A DNA stretch of 36,269 nt from Paracoccaceae bacterium (GTDB lineage Bacteria; Pseudomonadota; Alphaproteobacteria; Rhodobacterales; Rhodobacteraceae): positions 1 through 36,269 of the forward strand of contig JAABTV010000037.1 of assembly GCA_011389685.1 (NCBI GenBank), in the 5' to 3' direction. The position numbers and the translations under genes were made by a program. Below the pieces are notes generated by a model. It ran no database searches and was not told the origin of the DNA. It worked only from the letters and a program-made list of their open reading frames with translations. Below, one piece after another: positions 24,789 through 34,119 of the stretch (within the stretch, counting starts at the first letter, position 1; each line of letters begins with the position of its first letter).

Positions 24789-24801
24789 CCTATCGTATAG
24801 G
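24789..24801. promoter_or_regulatory. Short palindrome in the cobL/GST divergent region
   Basis: CCTATCGTATAGG is a 5-3-5 palindrome between two divergent genes (cobL starts at 24703, the GST at 24938). On the plus strand a TTGATC at 24771 and GTATAG at 24795 could be promoter elements with an 18-base spacer. Nothing else in 24704-24937 stands out apart from a hairpin GGCCGG/CCGGCC near 24720. Confidence 0.25.
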
Positions 24802-24937
24802 AATATTGGTCCATGAACTCAATTCCCGCCGCGAAACGGGCGTTGTGCACGGATACGGACCCCGGTGCGCGCGGCGCGTGACTTGGACCGGCGCGGGGAA
24901 ATGCTTAGGTGATGCGAAAGTGGCAAGGAGTGTGGCA

Positions 24938-25924
24938 ATGGGCCAATTGGTTGACGGGACATGGCAAAGCGGGTGGATTGACACAAAATCCACGGGCGGG
25001 GCATTCCGGCGCAGCGAGGCGGTGTTTCGCAACTGGATCACCCCGGACGGTGCCCCGGGCCCGAGCGGCGCGGGCGGCTACAAGGCTGAGAGCGGGCGCT
25101 ATCACCTTTATGTTTCATACGCCTGTCCGTGGGCGCATCGCGCGCTGATCTTTCGCGCACTCAAGGGTCTGGAGGATCATATCGGTCTGTCGGTGGTGCA
25201 TCCCGATATGCTCGACGAGGGGTGGAGCTTTGCCGACGATTTCCCCGGTGCGACCGGCGACGGGCTGCATGGCCTTGCCTTCCTGCGCGATCTTTACCTC
25301 AAGGCCGAGCCGAAGATGTCGGGGCGGGTGACGGTGCCGGTGTTGTGGGACCGCGAGACCGAAACGATCGTGTCGAATGAAAGCGCCGAGATCATCCGCA
25401 TGTTCAATTCGGCCTTCGATGCCATCACCGGCAATCGTGAGAATTTCTGGCCATGGGATCTGCGCGGGGATATCGAGGCGGTGAACGCGCGCATTTACGA
25501 CACGCTCAACAACGGGGTCTACAAGGCGGGATTTGCCACCACCCAGGCAGCCTATGACGCGGCGGTGGGGCCGCTCTTTGAAACGCTCGACTGGCTTGAG
25601 CGGCATCTGTCGGATAATCGCTACCTGACGGGCGCGCGGATCACCGAAGCCGATTGGCGGCTGTTCACCACGCTGGTGCGGTTCGACGCGGTTTATCACG
25701 GGCATTTCAAGTGCAACCGGCGGCGGATTGTGGATTACCCCAACCTCTGGGCCTATACGCGCGAGCTTTATCAATGGCCGGGCGTGCGCGAGACGGTGCA
25801 TATGGATCACATCACGCGGCATTACCATTACAGCCACGAGACGATCAATCCGCACCGGATCGTGCCGATCGGGCCGGTCATCGACTTCGAGGCGGCGCAT
25901 GGACGGGCGGCGATGCGGTTCTGA
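24938..25924 (+). CDS. Glutathionyl-hydroquinone reductase-type GST (Xi class)
   Basis: A 328-residue cytoplasmic enzyme that removes glutathione from glutathionyl-hydroquinones. SYACPWAHRALIFR holds the catalytic Cys63 in the CPWAHR motif of the Xi class (E. coli YqjG type). TVPVLWDRETETIVSNESAEIIRM is the glutathione-binding strand and helix. The C-terminal half (YLTGARITEADWRLFTTLVRFDAVYHGHFKCN) is equally typical. AAGGAG lies 7 bases before the ATG at 24938. The frame is open upstream to 24755, without support for coding there. Confidence 0.93.
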   Translation: MGQLVDGTWQSGWIDTKSTGGAFRRSEAVFRNWITPDGAPGPSGAGGYKAESGRYHLYVSYACPWAHRALIFRALKGLEDHIGLSVVHPDMLDEGWSFADDFPGATGDGLHGLAFLRDLYLKAEPKMSGRVTVPVLWDRETETIVSNESAEIIRMFNSAFDAITGNRENFWPWDLRGDIEAVNARIYDTLNNGVYKAGFATTQAAYDAAVGPLFETLDWLERHLSDNRYLTGARITEADWRLFTTLVRFDAVYHGHFKCNRRRIVDYPNLWAYTRELYQWPGVRETVHMDHITRHYHYSHETINPHRIVPIGPVIDFEAAHGRAAMRF

Positions 25925-25934
25925 CGCGGCGCGC

Positions 25935-26300
25935 TCAGGCCGAGCGTGCGCCGAAATGGGCGACCATCGCCACGAGGTCTTCGGGCGGGGTGTCCGATTG
26001 CACGAAGGCGCAGGCATTGGCGCAATGCTGAAAGATCGAGCCGTCGGAAAAGAAGCTCGTATTGGTGACGAAGATCACCTGCGCGGCGGGGTGGCGGTAA
26101 CTTGCGAAATCGGCCACGGCGAGCGCGCTTTGATCGTCGAGCATGAGGTCGACCACGAGGATCTGGTAGGGCTTTTCCAGCATCAATGCGGTCGCCTCGT
26201 CGATGTTGTGGGCGATATCGACACCGATTCCGTTGCGCGTGAGGTGATCCGCCCAGAGCCGGGCCAGTGCGCCCTTGCTTTCGACGATCAGCGCCCGCAT
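25935..26300 (-). CDS. Stand-alone receiver-domain protein with degenerate active site
   Basis: A 121-residue single receiver domain (CheY-like fold) without an output domain. The phospho-acceptor position Asp51 (VVDLMLDD) and the Thr region (FVTNTS, 77-82) are present. The acidic pair near the N-terminus is reduced to Glu7-Ser8 (LIVESKG), and the conserved Lys that normally precedes Pro near residue 102 is replaced (AFVQSDTPPEDL). It may be phosphorylated poorly or act without phosphorylation. TAAGGA precedes the ATG at 26300. No histidine kinase lies nearby; it is convergent with the GST gene and divergent from the sulfotransferase. Confidence 0.85.
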   Translation of the reverse strand: MRALIVESKGALARLWADHLTRNGIGVDIAHNIDEATALMLEKPYQILVVDLMLDDQSALAVADFASYRHPAAQVIFVTNTSFFSDGSIFQHCANACAFVQSDTPPEDLVAMVAHFGARSA

Positions 26301-26425
26301 GCGGTTTCCTTAGGTTTCTCTCGGTCGGATGCTACACAATCTGACAAAACCGTCCTTGCCGCAAGCCCGGTGGCCGCGCCGGGGCGGGCTTTACCGGCGC
26401 GGCGGGGCGCAGTAGCGTCTGCGCC

Positions 26426-27073
26426 ATGATCATTTCGCGAACCCGGTCCTATATCTTCGTGCATATCCCCAAGACCGGGGGAACGGCGCTGGCGCTGGCG
26501 CTGGAGGGGCGGGCGATGCGCGATGACATCATGATCGGTGATACGCCCAAGGCCCTGAAACGGCGCAAGAAACTGGCCGGTGTGCAAAGCCGGGGGCGGT
26601 TGTGGAAACACTCGACGCTGGCCGATATCGAAGGGCTTGTCGGCGCCGGGGAGATCGCGGGCATGCTGTGTTTCACGCTGGTGCGCAACCCGTGGGACCG
26701 GATGGTGAGCTATTACCACTGGCTGCGCGACCAGAGCTTTGACCACCCGGCGGTGCGGCTTGCGCAATGCGCGGATTTCAGCGCATTCCTCAACCATCCG
26801 AAGACCCAGGCGGCGACGCGGGCGAATCCCTATGCGGCCTATATGCGGGACGCAGCCGGTGCCGAGCAGGCCGGGCTTTACATCCGGCTGGAGCATTTCG
26901 AGCGGGATGCCGCGCCGCTTTGGGCGCATCTGGGCTTTCGACTCGAGTTGCCCATGGCCAACCGGTCGGAGCGGGCACCTGATTACCGTGGCTATTACAG
27001 CGACGCCGACCGGCGCCTCGTGGGGGCGATCTGTGCCGAGGATGTCGCGCGGTTCGGTTATGAATTCGACTGA
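26426..27073 (+). CDS. Sulfotransferase family protein
   Basis: A 215-residue protein of the sulfotransferase family 2 type. The 5'-phosphosulfate-binding loop HIPKTGGT is at 13-20 and the 3'-phosphate motif LVRNPWDRMVSYY is at 85-97. These motifs bind PAPS, the sulfate donor. The acceptor (a carbohydrate or other surface molecule) cannot be told. No signal peptide or membrane helix is seen. No clear ribosome-binding site precedes the ATG at 26426; the start puts the loop at the usual distance from the N-terminus. Confidence 0.85.
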   Translation: MIISRTRSYIFVHIPKTGGTALALALEGRAMRDDIMIGDTPKALKRRKKLAGVQSRGRLWKHSTLADIEGLVGAGEIAGMLCFTLVRNPWDRMVSYYHWLRDQSFDHPAVRLAQCADFSAFLNHPKTQAATRANPYAAYMRDAAGAEQAGLYIRLEHFERDAAPLWAHLGFRLELPMANRSERAPDYRGYYSDADRRLVGAICAEDVARFGYEFD

Positions 27074-27176
27074 GCGCTGTCGGTAGAGACTTGCAAGCCG
27101 TCGGCGTCAGGGGCCAGGTCGCCGCACCGATCTTGATGCCGCCGCGCGAATTTGCCACCGGCAGGGTAAGAACAGT

Positions 27177-27210
27177 GTAGGGTGGATCATTGGTTCAGGA
27201 GGAACATCCA
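27177..27210 (+). promoter_or_regulatory. Hairpin holding the nitrilase ribosome-binding site
   Basis: GTAGGGTGG (27177-27185) repeats the REP head found next to the RAYT gene. TGGAT (27183-27187) and GTTC (27193-27196) can pair with GAAC (27202-27205) and ATCCA (27206-27210), leaving AGGAG of the ribosome-binding site in the loop. It could be a decayed REP or chance; the pairing is weak. Confidence 0.3.
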
Positions 27211-28143
27211 ATGAAAGTAGCGGTTGTGCAGCACCCACCGGTCTATATGGACAAGGTGAAATCGCTTGAACGCGCGGTCGAATTGATGAGTGAGGCCGCG
27301 GCACAGGATTGCGGCCTGATTGTTTTCCCTGAGGCGTGGTTGCCCGGCTATCCCACCTTTGTCTGGCGCCTTTCGCCGGGGGCCGACATGAAGAAGACGG
27401 ATGAGCTTTTCGCGCTGTCGCAGGCGAACTCGATCGATCTTGGCAAGGATGATCTGGCCCCCCTCAAGGAGGCGGCGCGCGAACATGCCATGGTGGTCGT
27501 GATGGGGCATCAGGAGATCGACGGGGCCGTAAGCGGCAGCACGCTTTACAACAGCGTTGCGATCATCGATGCGGATGGTCGTCTTTTGAACAATCACCGC
27601 AAGCTCATGCCGACCAACCCTGAACGGATGATCTGGGGATTTGGCGATGGATCGACGCTCAAGGTCGTTGAAACCGCTGTGGGCCGGGTGGGGGCCCTGC
27701 TGTGCTGGGAAAACTTCATGCCGCTCGCCCGGTTCGCGCTTTATGCGCAGAACATCGACATCTATGTCGCCCCGACCTGGGACAGCGGTGAGTCCTGGCT
27801 GGCGACCATGCGCCATATCGCAAGGGAAGGCGGGTGCTGGGTCATCGGATGCGCAACCTCGATCGAGGCATCCGACGTGCCCAAGACGGTGCCGTATCAT
27901 GCCGAGCTGTTTCCCAATGCCGACGAATGGATCAACCCCGGAGATGCGGTCGTGTTCGAACCTTTCGGCGGGCCGTTCGCAGGCCCGATGCACAGGGAAA
28001 AGGGGTTGCTGGTCGCGGACATAAACGTTTCCGCCGCGCGCGCATCACGACGCAAATTCGATGTTGCCGGACATTATTCACGGCCGGACGTGTTCAGTTT
28101 GCATGTGAACCGGGCGCGGCAATCGCCGATTGCGTTCGAATAG
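27211..28143 (+). CDS. Nitrilase (carbon-nitrogen hydrolase)
   Basis: A 310-residue enzyme of the nitrilase superfamily, likely a true nitrilase that hydrolyses an organic nitrile to a carboxylic acid and ammonia. The catalytic triad is visible: Glu41 (FPEAWLPGYP), Lys131 (NNHRKLMPTNPERMIWG) and Cys165 (LLCWENFMPLARFALY). CWENxMPLAR is typical of branch 1 nitrilases. AGGAGG lies 8 bases before the ATG at 27211, which is better than the ATG at 27190. A strong terminator follows. It stands alone between unrelated genes. Confidence 0.92.
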   Translation: MKVAVVQHPPVYMDKVKSLERAVELMSEAAAQDCGLIVFPEAWLPGYPTFVWRLSPGADMKKTDELFALSQANSIDLGKDDLAPLKEAAREHAMVVVMGHQEIDGAVSGSTLYNSVAIIDADGRLLNNHRKLMPTNPERMIWGFGDGSTLKVVETAVGRVGALLCWENFMPLARFALYAQNIDIYVAPTWDSGESWLATMRHIAREGGCWVIGCATSIEASDVPKTVPYHAELFPNADEWINPGDAVVFEPFGGPFAGPMHREKGLLVADINVSAARASRRKFDVAGHYSRPDVFSLHVNRARQSPIAFE

Positions 28144-28189
28144 GTGAACTCGTCCCAGTGCATGTCGCACCGGAACGGATTCAAGACTG

Positions 28190-28220
28190 CCCGCCCCGGC
28201 TCAAGGCCGGGGCGGGTGTT
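28190..28220 (+). terminator. Intrinsic terminator of the nitrilase gene
   Basis: An 11-bp perfect GC stem (28190-28200 with 28206-28216) with a 5-base loop is followed by TGTTT. It lies 47 bases after the nitrilase stop. Confidence 0.8.
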
Positions 28221-28291
28221 TCCATTCAAACGCGACACGGCCTCGGACATGGACTGCTCTATCCCGCCGACCTGACCTCGGCCATGAAACG

Positions 28292-28317
28292 CGCCCCCGC
28301 AGAATTCCGCGAGGGCG
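28292..28317 (-). terminator. Imperfect hairpin after the hydratase/dehydrogenase gene
   Basis: Bases 28292-28317 form an interrupted palindrome (CGCCC/GGGCG, CGC/GCG and a central GAATTC, with two mismatches). It lies 16 bases after the stop of the minus-strand beta-oxidation gene and is followed by CGTTTC on that strand. The T-run is weak. Confidence 0.4.
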
Positions 28318-28332
28318 AGACGCGCTTGCGAC

Positions 28333-30537
28333 TCAGGCGGCCTTGGCCTGATCCGGGGCGAAGCGGCCGTAGAAGGTCTCGCCCTTCTCGGCGATCTCGC
28401 GCAGGAGTGCGGGGGGCGTGAAGCGATCTCCGAATTTCGCGGTCAGTTCCTCGCAGCGCTCAAGGGCATAGGGCGCGCCGATGATGTCGAGCCACGAGAA
28501 CGGTCCGCCCGACCACGGCGCGAAGCCCCAGGCGAGAACGGCGCCGACATCGCCTTCGCGGATGTCTTCTAGCACGCCTTCTTCAAGCGCGCGCACCGCT
28601 TCGAGCACTTGGGCGAACATCAGCCGGTCCTGCACCTCTTGCAGGGGGGGCTGTTCGTCGGCCAGCGGATACTTGTCGAGCATCCCTTTCCAGTAGCCGA
28701 GACGTTTGCCGCTTTCGTCATAGTCGAAATACCCGGCCTTGGACTTGCGCCCAAGGCGGCCCTGCTCCTCCATCCAGAACACCAGGTTGTCGGCCTCGGA
28801 GGCGGGGTATTCATTGCCCATCGCCTCCTTGGTGGCGCGGGTGATCTTGGCGGCGAGGTCGATCGAGGTTTCGTCGCCCAACTGGATCGGCCCGACCGGA
28901 AAGCCCAGTTGCCGCGCCGCGTGGTCAATGAGCGGCATGGCGACACCTTCGGTGACCATGCGCGTGGCCTCGTTGCCATAGGGGATGATGCAGCGGTTGC
29001 AGTAGAAGAACCGCGCGTCGTTCACCACGATCGGCGTCTTGCGGATCTGGCGCACGTAATCGAGCGCCTTGGCGACGGCGCGCGGGCCGGTTTCTTTCCC
29101 CTTGATGATCTCGACCAGCAGCATCTTTTCCACCGGCGAGAAGAAGTGGATGCCGATGAACTGGTCGGGGCGTTCGGACGCCTTGGCCAGATCGGTGATC
29201 GGCAGTGTCGAGGTGTTGGAGGCGACGATGCAGTCCTCGCCGATCACCGCTTCGACCTTTTGGGTCATGTCGGCCTTGACCTTGGGATCTTCGAACACTG
29301 CCTCGATGATCAGGTCGGCACCTTCGAGCGCCGAGAGGTCCGCAGTGGCGGTGATCAGGTCCAGCGCCTGTTCCTTTTTCTCGGGCGTGGCCTTGCCGCG
29401 CTTGATCCCCTTGTCGAAATAATCCGCCGCGTAGGATTTGCCGCGTTCGGCGGTCTCGTCGTCGCGGTCGATCAGAACGACCTCGATCCCCGCCATGGCC
29501 GAGACCAGCGCGATGCCCGAGCCCATCATGCCGGCACCAAGAACGCCGATCTTCCTGACCGACTGGTCGGGCACGTCCCTGGGGCGCACCGCGCCTTTTT
29601 CCAGCGCTTCCTTGTTGACGAAGAGCGAACGCATCATCGCCGCGGATGACGGGTTCATCAGGATATTGGTGAACCAGCGCGCCTCGATCCTGAGCGCGGT
29701 GTCAAACGGCACCTGCGCGCCCTCGTAGACCGCCGAAAGCAGCGCCTTGGCCGCCGGGAAGGCGCCCTGGGTCTGGCCATGGACCATGGCCGAGGCGCCG
29801 ACGAAGGTCTGGAACCCGGCCGGGTGATAGGGGGTGCCGCCGGGCATCTTGTAGCCCTTGGCATCCCATGGCTTGACGAGGTCGGCCTCCTTGGCGTTCA
29901 GCACCCAGTCTTTCGCGGCAGCGAGCGGATCATCCGCCACCTCGTCGATGAGGCCCGCCTTTTGCGCCTTGTCGGGCGCGACCATCTTGCCTTCGAGCAG
30001 GTAGGGCGAGGCGCCCATCGCGCCCAGCTTGCGCACCAGCCGCGTGGTGCCGCCCGCACCGGGGAAGATGCCGACCATGATCTCGGGCAGGCCGATCTTG
30101 GCCTTGGGATTGTTGGCGGCAAAGATGCGATGCGTGGCCAGCGGCAACTCGAGCCCGATGCCCGCGGCGGTGCCGGGAAGCGCGGCGGCAATGGGTTTGC
30201 CACCCTTCTTGGTCTTGAAGTCCATGCCCGCAAGCTCGATTTTGCGCAGAAGGCCATGCATCTGCATCACGCCCTCGAAAAGCCCGCGCGCCGGGTCGTC
30301 GCCCGCGTTGGTCTTCATGTCGGCCAGCACGGTCAGGTCCATGCCACCGGCGAAATTGTCCGGCTTGCCGGAGGTGATGACGATGCCCTTGACCGCGTCG
30401 TCGCCGAGCGCGTCGTCGATCAGTTTGTCGAGCTCGAGAAGCGCGTCGGCGCGCATGACGTTCATGCTCTTGCCGGGCACGTCCCAGGTGATGACAGCGA
30501 CGCCATCGTCGCCTTTTTCCATTGTGAAATCAGCCAT
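28333..30537 (-). CDS. Bifunctional enoyl-CoA hydratase / 3-hydroxyacyl-CoA dehydrogenase
   Basis: A 734-residue fusion enzyme that performs the second and third steps of beta-oxidation. Residues 1-190 are an enoyl-CoA hydratase/isomerase domain ([15 protein letters not shown], then PGAGGTTRL). From about residue 325 an NAD-binding 3-hydroxyacyl-CoA dehydrogenase domain follows ([21 protein letters not shown], then ASNTSTLPI and [17 protein letters not shown]), and the C-terminal 3HCDH domains end the protein. The layout is that of the FadJ/FadB alpha subunit. AAAGGAG lies before the ATG at 30537. The thiolase gene lies 19 bases upstream on the same strand, the usual alpha/beta pair of the trifunctional complex. 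Confidence 0.95.
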   Translation of the reverse strand: MADFTMEKGDDGVAVITWDVPGKSMNVMRADALLELDKLIDDALGDDAVKGIVITSGKPDNFAGGMDLTVLADMKTNAGDDPARGLFEGVMQMHGLLRKIELAGMDFKTKKGGKPIAAALPGTAAGIGLELPLATHRIFAANNPKAKIGLPEIMVGIFPGAGGTTRLVRKLGAMGASPYLLEGKMVAPDKAQKAGLIDEVADDPLAAAKDWVLNAKEADLVKPWDAKGYKMPGGTPYHPAGFQTFVGASAMVHGQTQGAFPAAKALLSAVYEGAQVPFDTALRIEARWFTNILMNPSSAAMMRSLFVNKEALEKGAVRPRDVPDQSVRKIGVLGAGMMGSGIALVSAMAGIEVVLIDRDDETAERGKSYAADYFDKGIKRGKATPEKKEQALDLITATADLSALEGADLIIEAVFEDPKVKADMTQKVEAVIGEDCIVASNTSTLPITDLAKASERPDQFIGIHFFSPVEKMLLVEIIKGKETGPRAVAKALDYVRQIRKTPIVVNDARFFYCNRCIIPYGNEATRMVTEGVAMPLIDHAARQLGFPVGPIQLGDETSIDLAAKITRATKEAMGNEYPASEADNLVFWMEEQGRLGRKSKAGYFDYDESGKRLGYWKGMLDKYPLADEQPPLQEVQDRLMFAQVLEAVRALEEGVLEDIREGDVGAVLAWGFAPWSGGPFSWLDIIGAPYALERCEELTAKFGDRFTPPALLREIAEKGETFYGRFAPDQAKAA

Positions 30538-30556
30538 GTCTTGTGCTCCTTTGCGC

Positions 30557-31768
30557 TCACACGCGTTCGATGATGGTGGCCGCGCCCATGCCAGAGCCGA
30601 TGCAGAGCGTGGCAAGGCCGACCTGCTTGTCGGCGCGCTCGAGCTCGTCAAGCAGGGTGCCGAGGATGATCGCCCCGGTCGCACCCAGCGGGTGGCCCAT
30701 CGCGATCGAGCCGCCGTTGACGTTGACGCGTGCGTGATCGACGCCGAACGCCTGTTCAAAGAGCATCACGACACTGGCGAAGGCTTCGTTCACTTCGAAG
30801 AGGTCGATATCGCCGATCTCCATGCCGTTCTCGGCGAGGATCTTTTTCGTCACTGGCACCGGGCCGGTGAGCATGATGGTCGGGTCGGTGCCGATCTTGG
30901 CGGTGGCGCGGATGCGCGCGCGTGGCTTGAGCCCGTGTTTCTCTCCGAATTCCTTGCTGCCGATCAGCACGGCGGCGGCCCCATCGACGATGCCCGAGGA
31001 GTTCCCGGCGTGGTGAATGTGGTTGATCCGCTCAAGCTCGGGGTATTTCAGCAGGGCGACATTGTCGAAGCCGGGCATCTGTTCGCCCATCTGCTGGAAA
31101 CTGGGTTTCAGCGCGCCCAGCGACTGCATGTCGGTGCCCGGGCGCATGTGTTCGTCGTGATCGAGGATCGGCAGGCCGTTCACGTCGCGCACCGGCACGA
31201 TCGAGCGGGCAAAACGCTTGTCGTCCCAGGCGGCCTTGGCGCGGTTCTGGCTCTCGACGGCCATGGCGTCGGCCTCGTCGCGCGAAAAGCCGTATTTGGT
31301 GGCGATGATGTCGGCGCCGATGCCCTGCGGCACGAAATACTGGTCGAAGGCGATCTGCGGATCGACCGCGATGGCGCCGCCGTCGCTGCCCATGGGCACA
31401 CGGGACATGCATTCGACCCCGCCCGCGATATAGCCGTCGCCGGCACCGCCGCGCACCTGGTTGGCGGCGACATTCACGGCTTCGAGCCCGGAGGCGCAGA
31501 AACGGTTGATCGAGAGGCCGGGAATGGATTCATCGAGATCCGAGGCCAGCACGGCGGTGCGCGCAAGGCAGGCGCCCTGTTCGCCCACTTGCGTGACGTT
31601 GCCCCAGACCACGTCCTCGACCGCGTGGCCTTCGAGGTTGTTGCGCTCCTTCATGGCATTGAGCGCGATGGCCGAGAGCCGCGCGGCGGTCACCTCGTGC
31701 AGGCTGCCATCGGCACGTCCCTTGCCGCGCGGGGTGCGCACGGTGTCGTAGATATAGGCGTCGGTCAT
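30557..31768 (-). CDS. Acetyl-CoA C-acyltransferase (thiolase)
   Basis: A 403-residue thiolase that splits 3-ketoacyl-CoA in the last step of beta-oxidation. The nucleophile is Cys91 in [10 protein letters not shown]; His359 in GHPLGATGA and Cys389 in CIGSGMGAA complete the active site. AAAGGAG lies before the ATG at 31768. It lies between a GST gene (26 bases upstream) and the hydratase/dehydrogenase gene, with which it would form the beta-oxidation complex. Confidence 0.95.
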   Translation of the reverse strand: MTDAYIYDTVRTPRGKGRADGSLHEVTAARLSAIALNAMKERNNLEGHAVEDVVWGNVTQVGEQGACLARTAVLASDLDESIPGLSINRFCASGLEAVNVAANQVRGGAGDGYIAGGVECMSRVPMGSDGGAIAVDPQIAFDQYFVPQGIGADIIATKYGFSRDEADAMAVESQNRAKAAWDDKRFARSIVPVRDVNGLPILDHDEHMRPGTDMQSLGALKPSFQQMGEQMPGFDNVALLKYPELERINHIHHAGNSSGIVDGAAAVLIGSKEFGEKHGLKPRARIRATAKIGTDPTIMLTGPVPVTKKILAENGMEIGDIDLFEVNEAFASVVMLFEQAFGVDHARVNVNGGSIAMGHPLGATGAIILGTLLDELERADKQVGLATLCIGSGMGAATIIERV

Positions 31769-31794
31769 TGTCGTCTCCTTTTCTCGGGTTCCGG

Positions 31795-32427
31795 TCACGC
31801 CCTGTCGGACGGGTTGCCGGGCATCAGGTCATAGGGGTGTTTCCAGCCCGGCGTGCCTTCGATGTTGGCAAGCCACCGGTCGATATTGACCCAGTCCTTG
31901 CGGTCGAAACCGAAGGGTTCGGGGTAGAAGAGATAGCCACAGCACGAGAGATCGGCATTGGTGATCCCGTCACCCACGATCCAGTCGCGGCCCGCAAGAT
32001 GGGTGTCGAGCACCTGGTAGGCGGGCTTGAGGCGGCCCTGCATGAAGGCGATCACGTCGGCGGGGCGCTTGTCCTGGGGCAGGAAGTTCATCAGGAAACG
32101 GGTCATGCCGGCGGGCGAGCTGAGCTTGTGATTGTCCCACAGGACCCAGCGCAGCACCTCGTATTTCTCGTCCGGCTTGCCGCCGAACTTGCGGGTCTGG
32201 TCGGTGATCCATTGCTGGATCACGCCGGACTGGGTGAGACAGAGGTCACCGTCTTCGAGCATCGGCGCCTCGCCCATCACGTTCCTGGCGCGATACTCCG
32301 GACTGCGCGAAGCGCCGCTGAAGAAATCGACGAAGACCGGCTCCCAGTCGAGGCCGGAGAGTTCGAGCGCGAGCGCGGCCTTGTAGGAATTGCCGGATTC
32401 GCCGAAGCAATGGAGTTTGATACTCAT
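31795..32427 (-). CDS. Glutathione S-transferase family protein
   Basis: A 210-residue GST with an N-terminal thioredoxin-like domain (KLHCFGESGNSYKAALALELSGLDWEPVFVDF, then MGEAPMLEDGDLCLTQSGVIQQWI, with the cis-Pro and Ser of the glutathione site) and a C-terminal helical domain (GDGITNADLSCCGYLFY). The substrate is unknown. GGGAG precedes the ATG at 32427. Its place as first gene before the thiolase suggests a role linked to acyl or aldehyde products, but this is inference. Confidence 0.9.
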   Translation of the reverse strand: MSIKLHCFGESGNSYKAALALELSGLDWEPVFVDFFSGASRSPEYRARNVMGEAPMLEDGDLCLTQSGVIQQWITDQTRKFGGKPDEKYEVLRWVLWDNHKLSSPAGMTRFLMNFLPQDKRPADVIAFMQGRLKPAYQVLDTHLAGRDWIVGDGITNADLSCCGYLFYPEPFGFDRKDWVNIDRWLANIEGTPGWKHPYDLMPGNPSDRA

Positions 32428-32454
32428 GGGTGGCTCCCTTTTTGCAAATGCGGA

Positions 32455-32506
32455 CCGGGGGTTTCACACCCCCGGACCCCCGTGGAGTATTTCCGGCAAG
32501 ATGAAG
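32455..32506 (+). repeat. Dispersed intergenic repeat, copy B
   Basis: A hairpin CCGGGGG (32455-32461) with CCCCCGG (32469-32475) is followed by a box ending GGAGTATTTCCGGCAAG ATGAAG. The last twelve bases (32495-32506) are an exact inverted match to 32660-32671 in copy C. Confidence 0.7.
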
Positions 32507-32659
32507 GGACTTGTTTACCGGGCGTTAAGGTTAATGCGTCACGATTCGAGGTGCGGAACAGGCTGGAGAGCCGATGACCGTGCAAGGTGAAGCCCCGTGT
32601 TCCGGTGCCATGGCGCCCGAGGCAGCAGCGCACCGGGGCCGGGGTGGACCTTCCCCTGG

Positions 32660-32691
32660 CTTCATCTTGCCAAAAACACTCCCGCCGGAGG
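32660..32691 (-). repeat. Dispersed intergenic repeat, copy C
   Basis: On the minus strand the box reads GCGGGAGTGTTTTTGGC AAGATGAAG, closely related to copies A and B. It starts with a GC-rich CCTCCGG segment instead of the long G/C hairpin of the other copies. Confidence 0.65.
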
Positions 32692-32728
32692 CGGCCGACG
32701 GCAGGGATATGCGCTGCGATTGGCGTCA

Positions 32729-33865
32729 TCAGAGCGACCTCGCGATCAGTTCCTTCATGATCTCGTTGGTGCCGCCATAGATCCGTTGCACGCGGGCATC
32801 GGTCCACATTTCGGCAATGGCGTATTCCTGCATGAATCCGTATCCGCCATGCAATTGCAGGCAGTCGTCGAGCACTTCGCCCTGGGTGTCGGTGGTCCAG
32901 TACTTGGCCATCGCGGCCTTTTCGACGCTGAGGTCGCCGCGCAGGTGTTCGCTGATGCATTCGTCCACAAAGCTGCGCGCGATGGTGAGCTTGGTCTGGC
33001 ATTCGGCCAGTTTGAAGCGGGTGTTCTGGAATTGCGTGAGCGGGCCGCCAAAGGCTTCGCGGGTCTTGCAATAATCTATGGTGCGCTCCACCGCGCCCTG
33101 CATCGCGCCCACCGCCCCGCAAGCGATGATCAGCCGTTCCTGCGGCAGTTGCTGCATCATCTGGTAGAAGCCGCGGCCTTCTGCCAGACCGAGGATGTTC
33201 TCGGGCGGGATCTCCACGTTGTCGAAGAACAGTTCGGAGGTGTCGGCGGCGTGCATGCCGATCTTTTCGAGGTTGCGGCCGCGGGCGAAGCCGGATGCGC
33301 CCTCGGTCTCGACCACGACGAGCGAGATGCCCTTGGCGCCCTGAGACGGGTCGGTCTTGGCGGCGACGATGATCAGCTCGGCATGCTGGCCGTTGGAGAT
33401 GAAGGTCTTCTGCCCGGAGAGTCGATACGAATTGCCATCCTTGACCGCGCGGGTCCTGATCGCCTGCACGTCTGAGCCGGTCGAGGGTTCGGTCATGGCC
33501 AATGCGCCGACCATCTCGCCCGCGACCATTTTCGGCAGCCAGCGCTGTTTCTGTTCCTCGGTGCCATAGGCGAGGATGTAATGGGCGACGATGCCGGAAT
33601 GGATCGGGTTGCCCCAGCTGGCGAGATTGGCGCGCGGGTGTTCCATCATGATCACCGCCTCGTGGCCGAAATCGCCGCCCGCGCCGCCATATTCCTCGGG
33701 GATCGAGGGGCAGAGTAGGCCCAGCGCACCGGCCTCGTTCCAGGCCGAGCGGTCCATCTGGCCCTGTTTGCGCCAGCCTTCGAAACGGGGGGCCCATTCC
33801 TCGGCGATGAAGCGCGCGGTCATGTCGGCCAGCATCTTGTGGTCTTCGGTCATCCAGGATGACAT
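32729..33865 (-). CDS. Acyl-CoA dehydrogenase (long-chain, LCAD-like)
   Basis: A 378-residue FAD enzyme for the first step of beta-oxidation. [10 protein letters not shown] and [13 protein letters not shown] are flavin and substrate motifs. The C-terminus [18 protein letters not shown] and [13 protein letters not shown] reads like mammalian LCAD. The Glu of the medium-chain YEGT motif is Gly here, so the base is probably Glu260 in the [10 protein letters not shown] helix, as in LCAD and isovaleryl-CoA dehydrogenase. GGAGGGGAG precedes the ATG at 33865. Two TGA codons in tandem end the frame region. The small RHH-like gene ends 20 bases upstream. Confidence 0.93.
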   Translation of the reverse strand: MSSWMTEDHKMLADMTARFIAEEWAPRFEGWRKQGQMDRSAWNEAGALGLLCPSIPEEYGGAGGDFGHEAVIMMEHPRANLASWGNPIHSGIVAHYILAYGTEEQKQRWLPKMVAGEMVGALAMTEPSTGSDVQAIRTRAVKDGNSYRLSGQKTFISNGQHAELIIVAAKTDPSQGAKGISLVVVETEGASGFARGRNLEKIGMHAADTSELFFDNVEIPPENILGLAEGRGFYQMMQQLPQERLIIACGAVGAMQGAVERTIDYCKTREAFGGPLTQFQNTRFKLAECQTKLTIARSFVDECISEHLRGDLSVEKAAMAKYWTTDTQGEVLDDCLQLHGGYGFMQEYAIAEMWTDARVQRIYGGTNEIMKELIARSL

Positions 33866-33885
33866 CTGCTCCCCTCCCAAGGATC

Positions 33886-34098
33886 TTATCTCTTGCGCGC
33901 GTCCAGTTCGGAATTGAACAGTCGCAGACGCGCGGTCAGGTTCTCGTGATTGGTGACGCTGTCGAAATGCTCGAACAGGAAGCTGAGCGCCTCGCCCTCG
34001 TCGAGCCCCGCCTCGGTGGCGAACCGCTTGAGCCGGCGATAGCCGTCCTCGGTCATCGCGACGGGAAAGCGGCGGGTCAGGCGGAAGCGTTTGGGCAT
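33886..34098 (-). CDS. Small basic protein, ribbon-helix-helix-like
   Basis: A 70-residue protein. The segment [37 protein letters not shown] fits a strand followed by two helices, as in MetJ/Arc (RHH) DNA-binding proteins, and both ends are rich in Arg and Lys. I do not recognise an exact family. GGAGGAGAG precedes the ATG at 34098, so it is very likely translated. It lies between two acyl-CoA dehydrogenase genes and may be a local regulator of the operon. Confidence 0.7.
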   Translation of the reverse strand: MPKRFRLTRRFPVAMTEDGYRRLKRFATEAGLDEGEALSFLFEHFDSVTNHENLTARLRLFNSELDARKR

Positions 34099-34119
34099 GT
34101 CTCTCCTCCGGTGTGGTGT

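Larger units (their letters stand above)
32428..32728. other. 301-bp gene-free gap with inverted dispersed repeats
   Basis: The gap between the GST and LCAD-like genes holds repeat copies B (32455-32506) and C (32660-32691) in opposite orientation. Between them a CCGGTGC/GCACCGG pair (32602-32608 with 32630-32636) can also fold. I see no convincing open reading frame or promoter here, although a promoter for the GST-thiolase-hydratase genes would be expected. Confidence 0.6.

Noticed and set aside
24704..24937. Cobalamin riboswitch upstream of cobL
   Set aside because: I looked for a B12-box-like element and the long leader structure and saw neither.
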